A stretch of DNA of 64,000 bases from Nocardia grenadensis NBRC 108939 (GCF_001613445.1 NZ_BDCJ01000023.1:16641-80640); one strand, 5' to 3'. Counted from the first letter of the stretch, positions 15,747 through 24,890 are shown. Translations and numbers: made by a program. Notes: generated from the sequence alone by a model not told the origin.

Positions 15747-17792
15747 GTGGCTGCCAAAGACTCCAAAGCATCAGGCTCGAGCGCATCGGAAAAGCAGGAC
15801 TACGGTGCCTCCTCCATCAAGGTCCTGGAAGGCCTCGAGGCGGTGCGGATGCGCCCGGGCATGTACATCGGCTCCACGGGTGAGCGCGGTTTGCACCACC
15901 TGATCTGGGAGGTCGTGGACAACTCGGTCGACGAGGCGATGGCCGGCCACGCCACCAAGGTCGAGGTCACTCTCCTCGCCGATGGCGGTGTCCAGGTCGT
16001 CGACGACGGCCGCGGTATTCCCGTCGCCATGCACGCCCAGGGCATTCCGACCATCGAGGTCGTCATGACCCAGCTGCACGCCGGCGGCAAGTTCGACTCC
16101 GATTCCTACGCCGTATCCGGCGGTCTGCACGGTGTCGGTATCTCCGTGGTCAACGCGCTGTCCAGCCGGCTCGAAGCCGAGGTGGACACCGACGGGTACC
16201 ACTGGAGCCAGACCTACAAGGACGCGGTCCCGGGGCAGTTGGTTCAGGGCGAGCCGACCAAGGCCACCGGCACCACCATCCGGTTCTGGGCCGATCCCGC
16301 GGTCTTCGAGACCACCACCTACAACTTCGAGACCGTATCGCGGCGCCTGCAGGAGATGGCCTTCCTGAACAAGGGCCTGACCATCGTCCTGACCGACGAG
16401 CGCGTCAGCGATACCGAGATCACCGACGAGGTGGTCAGCGACACCGCGGAAGCGCCCAAGCACGACGACAACGGCGAGAAGCCCGCGGCCGAACCCAAGG
16501 TGAAGACCCGCACCTACCACTATCCGGGCGGTCTGGAAGATTTCGTCCGGCACATCAACCGGACCAAGCAGCCGATTCACAACTCGGTGGTCTCCTTCAA
16601 CGGTAAGGGCACCGGGCACGAGCTCGAGGTCGCGCTGCAGTGGAATTCCGGCTACTCCGAGTCGGTGCACACCTTCGCCAACACCATCAACACCCATGAG
16701 GGCGGCACCCACGAAGAGGGCTTCCGTGCCGCGCTGACCACGGTGGTCAATCGGTACGCGAAGGAGAAGAAGCTCCTCAAGGAGAAGGACGGCAACCTCA
16801 CCGGGGACGATATCCGCGAGGGCCTGGCCGCCATCGTCAGCGTCAAGGTGAGCGAGCCCCAGTTCGAGGGCCAGACCAAGACCAAACTCGGCAATACCGA
16901 GGTCAAGTCGTTCGTGCAGCGGTCCTGCAACGAGCATCTCGCGCACTGGTTCGAGGCCAATCCGGCGGATGCCAAGACCATCGTCAACAAGGCGGTGTCC
17001 TCGGCGCAGGCCCGGGTCGCGGCGCGGAAGGCCCGTGAGCTGGTCCGGCGCAAGAGCGCGACGGATATCGGCGGCCTGCCGGGCAAGCTGGCCGACTGCC
17101 GGTCCAAGGACCCGAGCAAATCCGAGATCTACATCGTCGAGGGCGACTCCGCCGGCGGTTCGGCCAAATCCGGCCGGGACTCCATGTACCAGGCGATCCT
17201 GCCGCTGCGCGGAAAGATCATCAATGTCGAGAAGGCGCGTATCGACAAGGTCCTCAAGAACGCCGAGGTCCAGTCGATCATCACTGCTTTCGGCACCGGT
17301 ATCCACGACGAGTTCGATATCGCCAAACTCCGATACCACAAGATCGTGCTGATGGCCGACGCCGATGTCGACGGCCAGCACATCTCGACGCTGCTGCTGA
17401 CACTGCTGTTCCGCTTCATGCGGCCGCTCATCGAGCACGGGCACGTGTTCCTGGCGCAGCCGCCGCTGTACAAGCTGAAGTGGCATCGGGTCGATCCCGA
17501 GTTCGCCTACTCCGACCGGGAGCGCGACGGTCTGCTGGAAGCCGGTCTGGCCGCCGGTAAGAAGATCAACAAGGACGACGGTATCCAGCGGTACAAGGGT
17601 CTCGGCGAGATGAACCCCAAGGAACTGTGGGAGACCACCATGGACCCCTCGGTCCGGGTGCTCCGTCAAGTGACGTTGGACGACGCGGCCGCCGCGGATG
17701 AGCTGTTCAGCGTCCTGATGGGCGAGGATGTGGCGGCTCGCCGCAGCTTCATCACCCGTAACGCCAAGGACGTCCGCTTCCTCGACGTATAG
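15747..17792 (+). CDS. gyrB: DNA gyrase subunit B
   Basis: GyrB supplies the ATPase of gyrase, which introduces negative supercoils. The 681-residue protein starts at a GTG with AAGGAGAG upstream. The GHKL ATPase shows RPGMYIGSTGERGLHHL, VVDNSVDEAMAG, DDGRGIPVAMH and GGLHGVGISVVNALS. An acidic insertion with AEAPKHDDNGEKPAAEP sits around residues 230-250. The transducer contains the second half of the ATPase module. The TOPRIM part has EGDSAGGSAKSGRD, PLRGKIINVEKAR and DADVDGQHI, and the end is the family YKGLGEMNPKELWETTMDP. Only 67 nt separate it from gyrA, so the two are probably co-transcribed. Confidence 0.98.
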   Translation: MAAKDSKASGSSASEKQDYGASSIKVLEGLEAVRMRPGMYIGSTGERGLHHLIWEVVDNSVDEAMAGHATKVEVTLLADGGVQVVDDGRGIPVAMHAQGIPTIEVVMTQLHAGGKFDSDSYAVSGGLHGVGISVVNALSSRLEAEVDTDGYHWSQTYKDAVPGQLVQGEPTKATGTTIRFWADPAVFETTTYNFETVSRRLQEMAFLNKGLTIVLTDERVSDTEITDEVVSDTAEAPKHDDNGEKPAAEPKVKTRTYHYPGGLEDFVRHINRTKQPIHNSVVSFNGKGTGHELEVALQWNSGYSESVHTFANTINTHEGGTHEEGFRAALTTVVNRYAKEKKLLKEKDGNLTGDDIREGLAAIVSVKVSEPQFEGQTKTKLGNTEVKSFVQRSCNEHLAHWFEANPADAKTIVNKAVSSAQARVAARKARELVRRKSATDIGGLPGKLADCRSKDPSKSEIYIVEGDSAGGSAKSGRDSMYQAILPLRGKIINVEKARIDKVLKNAEVQSIITAFGTGIHDEFDIAKLRYHKIVLMADADVDGQHISTLLLTLLFRFMRPLIEHGHVFLAQPPLYKLKWHRVDPEFAYSDRERDGLLEAGLAAGKKINKDDGIQRYKGLGEMNPKELWETTMDPSVRVLRQVTLDDAAAADELFSVLMGEDVAARRSFITRNAKDVRFLDV

Positions 17793-17859
17793 GGCGGTCC
17801 GCCCGCAGCGCTCACGCGCGCGGTGACCCGCCGTATTCCGTCAGTACCTAGGAGATTGC

Positions 17860-20361
17860 ATGACCGACACCACCCTGCCGCCGGAGAGCGCGGGCGACCG
17901 GATCGAGCCGGTCGATATCCAGCAGGAGATGCAGAGCAGCTACATCGATTACGCGATGAGCGTGATCGTGGGCCGCGCGCTCCCCGAGGTCCGTGACGGC
18001 CTCAAACCGGTGCACCGCCGGATCCTGTACGCGATGCACGACAACGGTTACCGACCCGATCGCAGCTATGTGAAGTCCGCGCGGCCGGTCGCCGACACCA
18101 TGGGCAACTACCACCCGCACGGCGACTCGGCCATCTACGACACCCTGGTCCGTATGGCCCAGCCCTGGGCCATGCGGTACCCGCTGGTCGACGGCCAAGG
18201 CAACTTCGGCAGCCGTGGTAACGACGGTGCCGCCGCCATGCGGTACACCGAATGCCGGCTCACGCCGCTGGCCATGGAACTGCTGCGCGAAATCGATCAC
18301 GACACGGTCGATTTCATCCCGAACTACGACGGCAAGACCCAGGAACCGGTCGTCCTGCCCAGCCGTGTGCCGAATATGCTGATGAACGGCAGCAACGGTA
18401 TCGCGGTCGGTATGGCGACCAATATCCCGCCGCACAACCTGACCGAGCTCGCCCAGGCCATCTACTGGGTGCTCGACAACCACGACGCCGACGAGGAAGC
18501 CACCCTCGCGGCCTGTATGGAGCGGGTGAAAGGTCCGGACTTCCCGACCGCCGGCCTGATCGTCGGCACGCAGGGCATCCACGATGCCTACACCACCGGG
18601 CGCGGGTCCATCCGGATGCGCGGCGTGGTGGAGATCGAAGAGGACGCCCGCGGCCGCACCACGATCGTCATCACCGGTCTGCCGTACCAGGTCAACACCG
18701 ATAATTTCATCAACGCGATCGCCGAACAGGTCAAGGACGGCCGGATCGCCGGTGTCGCCGATATCCACGACGAGTCCTCGGACCGGGTGGGCCTGCGCAT
18801 CGTGGTCACCGTCAAGCGGGACGCGATCGCCAAGGTCGTGCTGAACAACCTGTACAAGCACACCCAGCTGCAGACCAGCTTCGGTGCGAATATGCTCTCC
18901 ATCGTCGAGGGCGTTCCGCGCACCCTGCGGCTGGATCAGATGATCCGGCTGTATGTGAACCATCAGCTGGAAGTCATCGTCCGGCGTACCCGCTACCTGC
19001 TGCGCAAGGCCGAGGAGCGGGCCCATATCCTGCGCGGTCTGGTCAAGGCGCTGGATCAGCTGGACGAGGTCATCGCGCTGATCCGCCGGTCGGCCAATAC
19101 CGAAACCGCGCGGACCGGCCTGATGGAACTGCTCGATATCGACGAGACCCAGGCCACCGCGATCCTGGATATGCAGTTGCGGCGTCTCTCGGCGCTGGAG
19201 CGGCAGAAGATCGTCGACGAACTGGCCAAGCTCGAGGCCGAGATCGCCGATCTGAAGGACATTCTGGAGAAGCCGGAACGGCAGCGCGCGATTGTCAAGG
19301 ACGAACTCGCCGAGATCGTGGAGCGTCACGGCGACGAGCGGCGGACCCAGATCATCTCCGCCGACGGCGATGTGGCCGACGAGGACCTGATCGCCCGTGA
19401 GGACGTGGTCGTCACCATCACCGAGACCGGGTACGCCAAGCGCACCAAGACCGATCTGTACCGCAGCCAGAAGCGCGGCGGTAAGGGTGTGCAGGGCGCG
19501 GGTCTGAAGCAGGACGATATCGTCCGGCACTTCTTCGTGACCTCGACCCACGACTGGTTGTTGTTCTTCACCAACAAGGGCCGGGTGTACCGGGCCAAGG
19601 CATATGAATTGCCGGAGGCCAACCGCACCGCGCGTGGACAGCACGTGGCGAATCTGCTGGCCTTCCAGCCGGACGAGAAGATCGCCCAGGTCATCCGGAT
19701 CAAATCCTACGAGGATGCCGCCTACCTGGTGCTGGCCACGCAGAAGGGCTTGGTCAAGAAGTCGCGCCTGGTCGACTTCGACTCCAACCGCAGCGGCGGG
19801 ATCGTGGCGGTGAACCTGCGCGACAACGACGAATTGGTCGGCGCCGTACTGTGTTCGGCCGAGGACGACCTGCTGCTGGTCTCCGCGCAGGGTCAGTCGA
19901 TCCGCTTCTCGGCCACCGACGAGGCGCTGCGCCCGATGGGACGCGCCACCTCCGGGGTGCAGGGTATGCGGTTCAATGCCGAGGATGCCCTGCTGTCGCT
20001 GAATGTGGTCCGGGACGGGACATACCTGCTGGTAGCGACCTCGGGCGGCTATGCCAAACGGACCGCTATCGAGGAGTACACCGCGCAGGGACGCGGCGGA
20101 AAAGGTGTATTGACGATCCAGTACGACACCCGGCGTGGCACGCTGGTAGGGGCGCTCATCGTCGACGACGACGACGAGTTGTATGCCATCACCTCCAGTG
20201 GAGGCGTTATCCGTACTGCCGCCCGGCAGGTGCGCAAGGCCGGTAGGCAGACCAAGGGCGTGCGATTGATGAACCTCGCCGAGGGCGATACCTTGCTTGC
20301 GATCGCACGTAACGCCGACGAGCCCGAACAGATCGACGGCGGCGGTTCTCCCGAGCAGTAA
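17860..20361 (+). CDS. gyrA: DNA gyrase subunit A
   Basis: GyrA cuts and rejoins DNA. The 833-residue protein has the winged-helix breakage domain with catalytic Tyr129 in AAMRYTECRL. The quinolone-resistance region GNYHPHGDSAIYDTLVRMAQPW has Ser90, Ala91 and Asp94. A coiled-coil tower (about 370-490) and a six-bladed C-terminal domain follow, including the gyrase box QKRGGKG at about 541-547. Ser90 is the residue found in E. coli (Ser83); M. tuberculosis has Ala there, so this enzyme lacks that intrinsic change. The start ATG has AGGAG about 7 nt upstream. Confidence 0.98.
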   Translation: MTDTTLPPESAGDRIEPVDIQQEMQSSYIDYAMSVIVGRALPEVRDGLKPVHRRILYAMHDNGYRPDRSYVKSARPVADTMGNYHPHGDSAIYDTLVRMAQPWAMRYPLVDGQGNFGSRGNDGAAAMRYTECRLTPLAMELLREIDHDTVDFIPNYDGKTQEPVVLPSRVPNMLMNGSNGIAVGMATNIPPHNLTELAQAIYWVLDNHDADEEATLAACMERVKGPDFPTAGLIVGTQGIHDAYTTGRGSIRMRGVVEIEEDARGRTTIVITGLPYQVNTDNFINAIAEQVKDGRIAGVADIHDESSDRVGLRIVVTVKRDAIAKVVLNNLYKHTQLQTSFGANMLSIVEGVPRTLRLDQMIRLYVNHQLEVIVRRTRYLLRKAEERAHILRGLVKALDQLDEVIALIRRSANTETARTGLMELLDIDETQATAILDMQLRRLSALERQKIVDELAKLEAEIADLKDILEKPERQRAIVKDELAEIVERHGDERRTQIISADGDVADEDLIAREDVVVTITETGYAKRTKTDLYRSQKRGGKGVQGAGLKQDDIVRHFFVTSTHDWLLFFTNKGRVYRAKAYELPEANRTARGQHVANLLAFQPDEKIAQVIRIKSYEDAAYLVLATQKGLVKKSRLVDFDSNRSGGIVAVNLRDNDELVGAVLCSAEDDLLLVSAQGQSIRFSATDEALRPMGRATSGVQGMRFNAEDALLSLNVVRDGTYLLVATSGGYAKRTAIEEYTAQGRGGKGVLTIQYDTRRGTLVGALIVDDDDELYAITSSGGVIRTAARQVRKAGRQTKGVRLMNLAEGDTLLAIARNADEPEQIDGGGSPEQ

Positions 20362-20400
20362 TCCCATATCGGCGGCAAAGAACGGATCCGAGGATTCCCA

Positions 20401-21507
20401 TTGACCACTCCGAAACAGCCGAGCGACGAGCGGCAGCAGACGAACGGCGTGACCGAGCGGGTCACCCCGTCCCCGATTTCGCCGCGCCCGACTCAGCGGC
20501 CGGGCGAGGCCGCGGACCACGAACAGGCAGGCGGGCAGCCGGGCGGTAACCCGTCCGGCGGTGCGCCCGCCGGTGGTCCGCAGCCCGAAAAGCAGGAGCA
20601 GCAAGGCGAATTCGCGTCCGAATCGCGCAACGCCCCGACGGACCGGAGTTCCGGTCCGTCGGCCGGTGGCGGACCGGGCGATCAGCAGGGCGGGGCGGGC
20701 AACCAGCAGCCCGGCAACGGTCAGGACACCAACCGATACCAGGAGGGCTGGTCGCAGCTGCCGCAGCGGGAACCGCAGTCGAATCTCTCGCGGCCCGGCC
20801 ATATGCCGGTGGGCGGCGCCCAGCGGTCGGTCGGCCTGCAGGGCGGCGGCGGCCTGCAGGGTGGCGGCCTGCAGGGCGGGGTCACCAATGCCCGCACCAC
20901 CAGCGACCTGGCGGCCAAGGCGGCACGCAAGGAAGCGGCCATGTCCAAATCCGTTGGGCTGGACGGGCCGACGCGCAGTATCGCGCGTCCGGAGCTGGTG
21001 AAGGATATGCCGGATCTTTCCGAGATCCGGCATCCGTTACCCCCGGAACAGCCGCCCAATCAACCGCACAATCCGTACACACCGCCGGTCGCGGCCCCGT
21101 CCCCGCCGGCGGCGCCGCGCGGGCTGCCGCAGGCGGTGCTCGGCGGAGAACCGTTGCGCGCCACCGTGCAGGTGCGCCGGATCGATCCGTGGTCCACGCT
21201 GAAGATCACCCTGGTGATCAGCGTGGCCATGTTCTTCGTTTGGATGATCGCCGTCGCGCTGCTGTACATGGTGCTCGCGGGCATGGGTGTTTGGGAGCGG
21301 CTCAACAGCACCTTCACCGACATGGTGTCTCCGGACAGCGGCTCGGTGGGGCTGATCGACGCGGGTACGGTCTTCGGCTACGCCGGGGTGATCGGGCTCA
21401 TCAATGTCGTCCTGTTCACCGCGCTGGCCACGGTCGGCACATTCATCTACAACCAGTGCTGCGATATGGTCGGCGGGATCCAGGTCACGCTGGCCGACCC
21501 GGACTGA
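20401..21507 (+). CDS. DUF3566 membrane protein (Rv0007-like)
   Basis: A 368-residue protein encoded directly after gyrA, as in mycobacteria. About 240 N-terminal residues are a disordered Pro/Gly/Gln-rich cytoplasmic tail with runs such as GLQGGGGLQGGGLQGG. The C-terminal DUF3566 domain has two membrane segments: TLKITLVISVAMFFVWMIAVA and GYAGVIGLINVVLFTALATVG. The conserved signature RRIDPWSTLK precedes the first. The likely start is TTG at 20401 with GAGG 7-10 nt before. The function is unknown; the position suggests a conserved envelope role. Confidence 0.9.
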   Translation: MTTPKQPSDERQQTNGVTERVTPSPISPRPTQRPGEAADHEQAGGQPGGNPSGGAPAGGPQPEKQEQQGEFASESRNAPTDRSSGPSAGGGPGDQQGGAGNQQPGNGQDTNRYQEGWSQLPQREPQSNLSRPGHMPVGGAQRSVGLQGGGGLQGGGLQGGVTNARTTSDLAAKAARKEAAMSKSVGLDGPTRSIARPELVKDMPDLSEIRHPLPPEQPPNQPHNPYTPPVAAPSPPAAPRGLPQAVLGGEPLRATVQVRRIDPWSTLKITLVISVAMFFVWMIAVALLYMVLAGMGVWERLNSTFTDMVSPDSGSVGLIDAGTVFGYAGVIGLINVVLFTALATVGTFIYNQCCDMVGGIQVTLADPD

Positions 21508-21520
21508 TTCGTACACATCT

Positions 21521-21557
21521 GGAACGGCCGGCGCCAGGCCTGGGCGCCGGCCGTTCC
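21521..21557. terminator. Terminator after the gyrA-DUF3566 unit
   Basis: A perfect 15-bp stem (GGAACGGCCGGCGCC and its complement) with a 7-nt loop lies 13 bp after the DUF3566 stop. Confidence 0.85.
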
Positions 21558-21687
21558 GCTTCTCGGTCGAGCTTCGACGTCAATGCTCTGACCAGCTGTT
21601 TTGGTTGAAATCACGGTTTCCTGTAGTCTCTGTTCTCGGTCATAGAACTACAGTTCACGTGCGAAACTGAAGTTCGATGCACCCCGC

Positions 21688-21761
21688 GGGTCTATAGCTC
21701 AGGCGGTTAGAGCGCTTCGCTGATAACGAAGAGGTCGGAGGTTCAAGTCCTCCTAGACCCA
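21688..21761 (+). tRNA. ileT: tRNA-Ile (anticodon GAT)
   Basis: This 74-nt cloverleaf has acceptor stem GGGTCTA/TAGACCC, the D-loop TAGCTCAGGCGGTTAGAGC, anticodon stem-loop with CTGATAA (GAT), and T-loop GGTTCAAGTCC. The discriminator is A and no CCA is encoded. It lies between the gyrase genes and the accessory stretch. Confidence 0.97.
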
Positions 21762-21777
21762 CACTTGTACGAGACAC

Positions 21778-21809
21778 CAGCCCTCGAACCTTTCCAGGTT
21801 CGGGGGCTG
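21778..21809. terminator. Terminator after tRNA-Ile
   Basis: A 14-bp stem (CAGCCCTCGAACCT against AGGTTCGGGGGCTG, one T-G pair) with a 4-nt loop begins 16 nt after the tRNA end and is followed by T-containing sequence. Confidence 0.8.
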
Positions 21810-21889
21810 ATTCGTTTCCCTCGGCGTTCCCGGATACCGTCCGGTCCGGAATTGAGCTGTCCCGGTGCCACAGGACTAGGCTCGAGAGC

Positions 21890-21997
21890 ATGAAATACGT
21901 TCTCACCATCGGTCTTGTCGCTGCGGTTCTCATCGGTATCAGCAAGCTGCGCCAGCGTGACGACGCCGACCTGTGGCACGAGGTCACCACACGCTGA
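21890..21997 (+). CDS. DLW-39 family small protein
   Basis: A 35-residue peptide, MKYVLTIGLVAAVLIGISKL followed by RQRDDADLWHEVTTR. It has one hydrophobic helix (about 4-19) and the conserved DADLW motif near the C-terminus that gives the actinobacterial DLW-39 family its name. These peptides are encoded near gyrA and the Ile/Ala tRNA genes in many actinobacteria; their function is unknown. It is too short for most gene callers. The start ATG follows CTCGAGAGC, a weak ribosome site. Confidence 0.85.
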   Translation: MKYVLTIGLVAAVLIGISKLRQRDDADLWHEVTTR

Positions 21998-22060
21998 CCT
22001 TGCCCCGGGCGACGTTCGCTGTCGTTGCCGGCGGACCCGGTGACAACCGGGTCGCCGTGA

Positions 22061-22711
22061 TCACGGCCGGGCCAGCAGTTCGATGACCGAGTACACCTGT
22101 TCGGTGGTCGGCGTCGGCAGATTGTCCCGGCCGTGGATCAAGCCGAGGCCGATGTAGACCATCGCGCCTGCCCGGAGGCCGGCCTGGTTCTCGTCGAATC
22201 CCAGGTCCAGCATCGTCCGGTAAACCGTCTCGAACACCCGCTGGTCGAGGGTGCGTACCGCATCGGCCACCTTGGGGTTGCTACGCGACCATTCCCGCAC
22301 TGTGGTCTCCACGATCCAATGCCGGTGGTCGACGAGCATGGCGGCCATCTTCTCGATCCGCTCCTCCACCGGGATCTCCACGAAGCCGCCCAGCTCCCGT
22401 ATCGTCTCGCTCTGTACCGCGCTCCAGCGGTCGGCCATTGCCGCCATGAGCTGTTCGATATCGTCGAAATGCCAGTAGAAGCTGCCCTTGGTCACTCCGA
22501 GCTCCTGGCACAACCGCGGAATCCTGATCGCCGCGATGCCTTCGCGGGACAGCAGTTCGAGCGCCCCGTCGACCCAGTCGTCGTAGGACAGCCGGGCGGT
22601 GCGCCGGCGCCGGGTCTGTTGGGCGCGAGCCTTTTTCGATCGGGGTCGGGGTGGCGCCGTCCGGTCGTCGGCGGGATCGGGGTGCGAAGCCGTTGACGAA
22701 CCCGCCGTCAT
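22061..22711 (-). CDS. TetR-family transcriptional regulator
   Basis: A 216-residue repressor-type protein. A 35-residue basic tail is followed by the TetR helix-turn-helix (about 42-90) with LELLSREGIAAIRIPRLCQELGVTKGSFYWHF. The remaining helical domain would bind a ligand and dimerise. It is divergent from the MpaB-family pseudogene, with palindromic operator-like sequences in the gap (22857-22895), so it probably represses itself and that gene. The ligand cannot be told from sequence. Confidence 0.9.
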   Translation of the reverse strand: MTAGSSTASHPDPADDRTAPPRPRSKKARAQQTRRRRTARLSYDDWVDGALELLSREGIAAIRIPRLCQELGVTKGSFYWHFDDIEQLMAAMADRWSAVQSETIRELGGFVEIPVEERIEKMAAMLVDHRHWIVETTVREWSRSNPKVADAVRTLDQRVFETVYRTMLDLGFDENQAGLRAGAMVYIGLGLIHGRDNLPTPTTEQVYSVIELLARP

Positions 22712-22856
22712 CGGTTCGACAGGTCAGCGCTGAGTCTCATACTCCGATGGTAGGGGAGGGGGCCGACGGCCTCGACGTATTCGCCCATCATGGCCGGACG
22801 CCGGTCGAGCCCGCGATCTGTGTCTCTGCCGTGCGGAAGTGTCCGATGCCATCTCC

Positions 22857-22895
22857 GTACTATGAAGTACAGTTAATCCATACGATTCAGTATGG
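22857..22895. promoter_or_regulatory. Twin palindromes, probable TetR operator
   Basis: Two inverted repeats with 6-base spacers lie side by side: GTAC-TATGAA-GTAC (22857-22870) and CCATAC-GATTCA-GTATGG (22878-22895), with centres 23 bp apart. They lie in the 246-bp gap between the divergent TetR gene and the MpaB pseudogene, in a locally AT-richer stretch typical of a promoter. Confidence 0.6.
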
Positions 22896-22957
22896 GTGGG
22901 ATCGCGCCGTCGCGGTCCGCCATCAGGTCCCGGGCGGCCCCGGTGAGGAGAGCAGCG

Positions 22958-24234
22958 ATGTCGATACCAGCGGCGACACCGGCCGGGGACGCAACGGACA
23001 CACAATGCCCGACGGCCTTCCGTTACTGGCAGGCGCGAGACACTCCCACGGTCAGGCGAGTCGAACGGGTTTTCCGGACGATGACCGCTCGGGGCTGTTT
23101 CCGACCGACGAGCAGGCGCGGGCGCTGTGCGCGGATATGTTCGCCGGCGATCCGGTCGCGGAACGTTTCGCCGCGGAGGTCATGTGCGGGGAGACCGGCC
23201 GGGAGCTGGCCGTCGGCTGCTGGACACCGCGCTGCGTGACGGCATCGACTCGGTCCCCGACGCACCGATGGCCATGCGCGAGCTGTTCGACGAGTTCGAG
23301 ACGGTACCCGACTGGGTCCGTCCGGAGCTGGTCGAACGCGGCGCCGCGGTCTGGCGGCGCTGGGGCACCGTGCTGTTCGGTTTCGCGGGTGCGGAGACCT
23401 TGGAGATGTACACCGAATCCGCGGTCGCGACACCGCTTTCGCTGGCCGGTGGTTACGCTGGGGACAGCGCGCTGCGCCGCTTCCTGGAGACCTGCCGGTT
23501 CTGGATGGATGTCTCCCAGCCCGGTGCGCTGCTGAGTCCGGGCTCACCGGGGTGGGCCACCGCGCTGAAGGTGCGGATCATGCACGTCTCGGTGCGCGCG
23601 GGTGTACAGCGGCATCCGGAATGGGAGATCGAGCGGTGGGGGCTGCCGATCAGCCAGACCTATCAGTTGCTGACGCTGATCGCCGGGAGCACGATTCCGG
23701 GCCTGGGGCTGTGGGCGCTGGGCCACCAGACGACCCCCGCGGAGTTCCGGGCGCTCCTGCATTTCCAGAAGTACATGGGATATCTTCTGTGCGTTCGGCT
23801 GACGTGGCACCCCGAGACCGTGGCCGACACGCTGCGGGTGATGGCGATGACGATGGTCGCGAGATCGTACCTCTCCGGTGCGCAGGGCGCCGAACTCATC
23901 GAGTCCTATCCCGCGGCATTCGCCCCCCGGCCCGGAGCAGCGGGGCGCGGCTCGGCTGCGGGCGCACTACAACTATCCGATCCAGTCGGCCTACTCGGCC
24001 CTTTATGTGCTGTCCACCACCCGGCGCCGCTACCGGATGCCGGCGGCCTTCCCGTGGGTGCACGTCCCCATCGCCAGGATTCCGCTGGTCACCGCCGTGG
24101 AATTCCTCCGCCGCGTGCCGCCGCTCGGCCGGGCGCACGAGCGGATCATGCTCTGGCACCGGGAGAACTGGTATCGCGAACAGATGCAGGGCCGGGAAGC
24201 GGAGTTCGAAGCGACCGGCGCCCTACGGCGCTGA
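22958..24234 (+). pseudogene. MpaB-family oxygenase (DUF2236), triple frameshift
   Basis: Joined in three steps, this reads as a complete MpaB/DUF2236 haem-oxygenase-like protein of about 425 residues. From the ATG at 22958 (GAGGAG upstream) comes FRYWQARDTPTVRRVERVF. The frame then shifts at the GGGG run near 23091 to LFPTDEQARALCADMFAGDP, and again near 23210 to RLLDTALRDGIDSVPDAP. The long middle frame holds VRIMHVSVR and the hydrophobic LLTLIAGSTIPGLGLWALG. A third shift in the C6 run at 23923-23928 leads to LRAHYNYPIQSAYSALYVLS and the end. Two shifts look like one-base deletions and one like an insertion. Neighbouring long genes are intact, so real decay is likelier than poor sequence. 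Confidence 0.85.
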
Positions 24235-24325
24235 TCGGTGCCCGCGGGTATCCTTGTTTGACGGTGTACGTGCCGGAACGCTAGTGTTTCGCAGGCGACT
24301 TGCGGCTCCGGCCGCACGACTGCCC

Positions 24326-24398
24326 GGGGCCTTAGCTCAATTGGCAGAGCACTGCCTTTGCAAGGCAGGGGTTAGGGGTTCGATTCCCCTAGGCTCCA
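24326..24398 (+). tRNA. alaT: tRNA-Ala (anticodon TGC)
   Basis: A 73-nt cloverleaf with acceptor GGGGCCT/AGGCTCC, including the G3-U70 wobble pair that identifies alanine tRNA. The anticodon loop is TTTGCAA (TGC) and the T-loop GGTTCGATTCC. The discriminator is A. In mycobacteria the Ile and Ala tRNAs are close neighbours; here 2.6 kb with a TetR gene and a pseudogene separates them. Confidence 0.97.
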
Positions 24399-24408
24399 CT
24401 TCGGGCGA

Positions 24409-24753
24409 TTAGCAGGCGACTGCGGCCAGATGGTCGCGGTGCCTGTCTCCCCATTCCTCGAGCGGACGCAGCGCCTGGGCGAGCTCCTCCCCGAGCGGGG
24501 TCAGCGAGTATTCGACCCGCGGCGGGACCTCCGCGTACACCTCCCGCCGGACGATGCCGCCGGCCTCGAGTTGGCGCAGATTCTCGGTCAGCACCTTCTC
24601 GCTGACCCCCGTCAACGCCCGGCGAATCTGGCCGAACCGCTGTGGGCTCGCACCCAGGACCCACATCAGGTGCAGTTTCCACTTGCCACCGACCACATCG
24701 ATGGCCAGCGACATCCCACACACTTGGTGATCCGCATCACTCGCGCCGGCCAC
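24409..24753 (-). CDS. HxlR-family transcriptional regulator
   Basis: A 114-residue MarR/HxlR-type winged-helix regulator. It has the N-terminal VCGMSLAIDVVGGKWKLHLM with the family's Cys and GGKW motif. The recognition region FGQIRRALTGVSEKVLTENLRQLEAGGIVRR and the wing VEYSLTPLGEEL follow. Members often sense electrophiles or redox changes through the N-terminal Cys. It is divergent from the imine-reductase-like gene, which it probably controls; the 137-bp gap has GTTAC-N10-GTAAG at 24771-24790 as a weak operator candidate. Confidence 0.92.
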   Translation of the reverse strand: MAGASDADHQVCGMSLAIDVVGGKWKLHLMWVLGASPQRFGQIRRALTGVSEKVLTENLRQLEAGGIVRREVYAEVPPRVEYSLTPLGEELAQALRPLEEWGDRHRDHLAAVAC

Positions 24754-24890
24754 CTTATCCTCCTGACCTCGTTACGGACCTGGCGGTAAGCAACCACATC
24801 CGCAGGTGCGTTCTTGTCCGACTCTACCCACGTGGCCAGCATCGGTATCGGCGCCGCAACCAGCTGAACCACTACCGAGAAGGACATCGA

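Noticed and set aside
15771..17669. A 632-residue frame antisense to gyrB
   Set aside because: Shadow of gyrB; same reasons as for gyrA.
17848..21033. A 1061-residue open frame antisense to gyrA and the DUF3566 gene
   Set aside because: It mirrors real, highly conserved genes on the plus strand. Long antisense frames are expected in DNA with GC-rich third positions, and it has no domain or ribosome site.
24771..24790. GTTAC-N10-GTAAG as HxlR operator
   Set aside because: The repeat is imperfect and short; it is noted with the HxlR gene but too weak to list separately.
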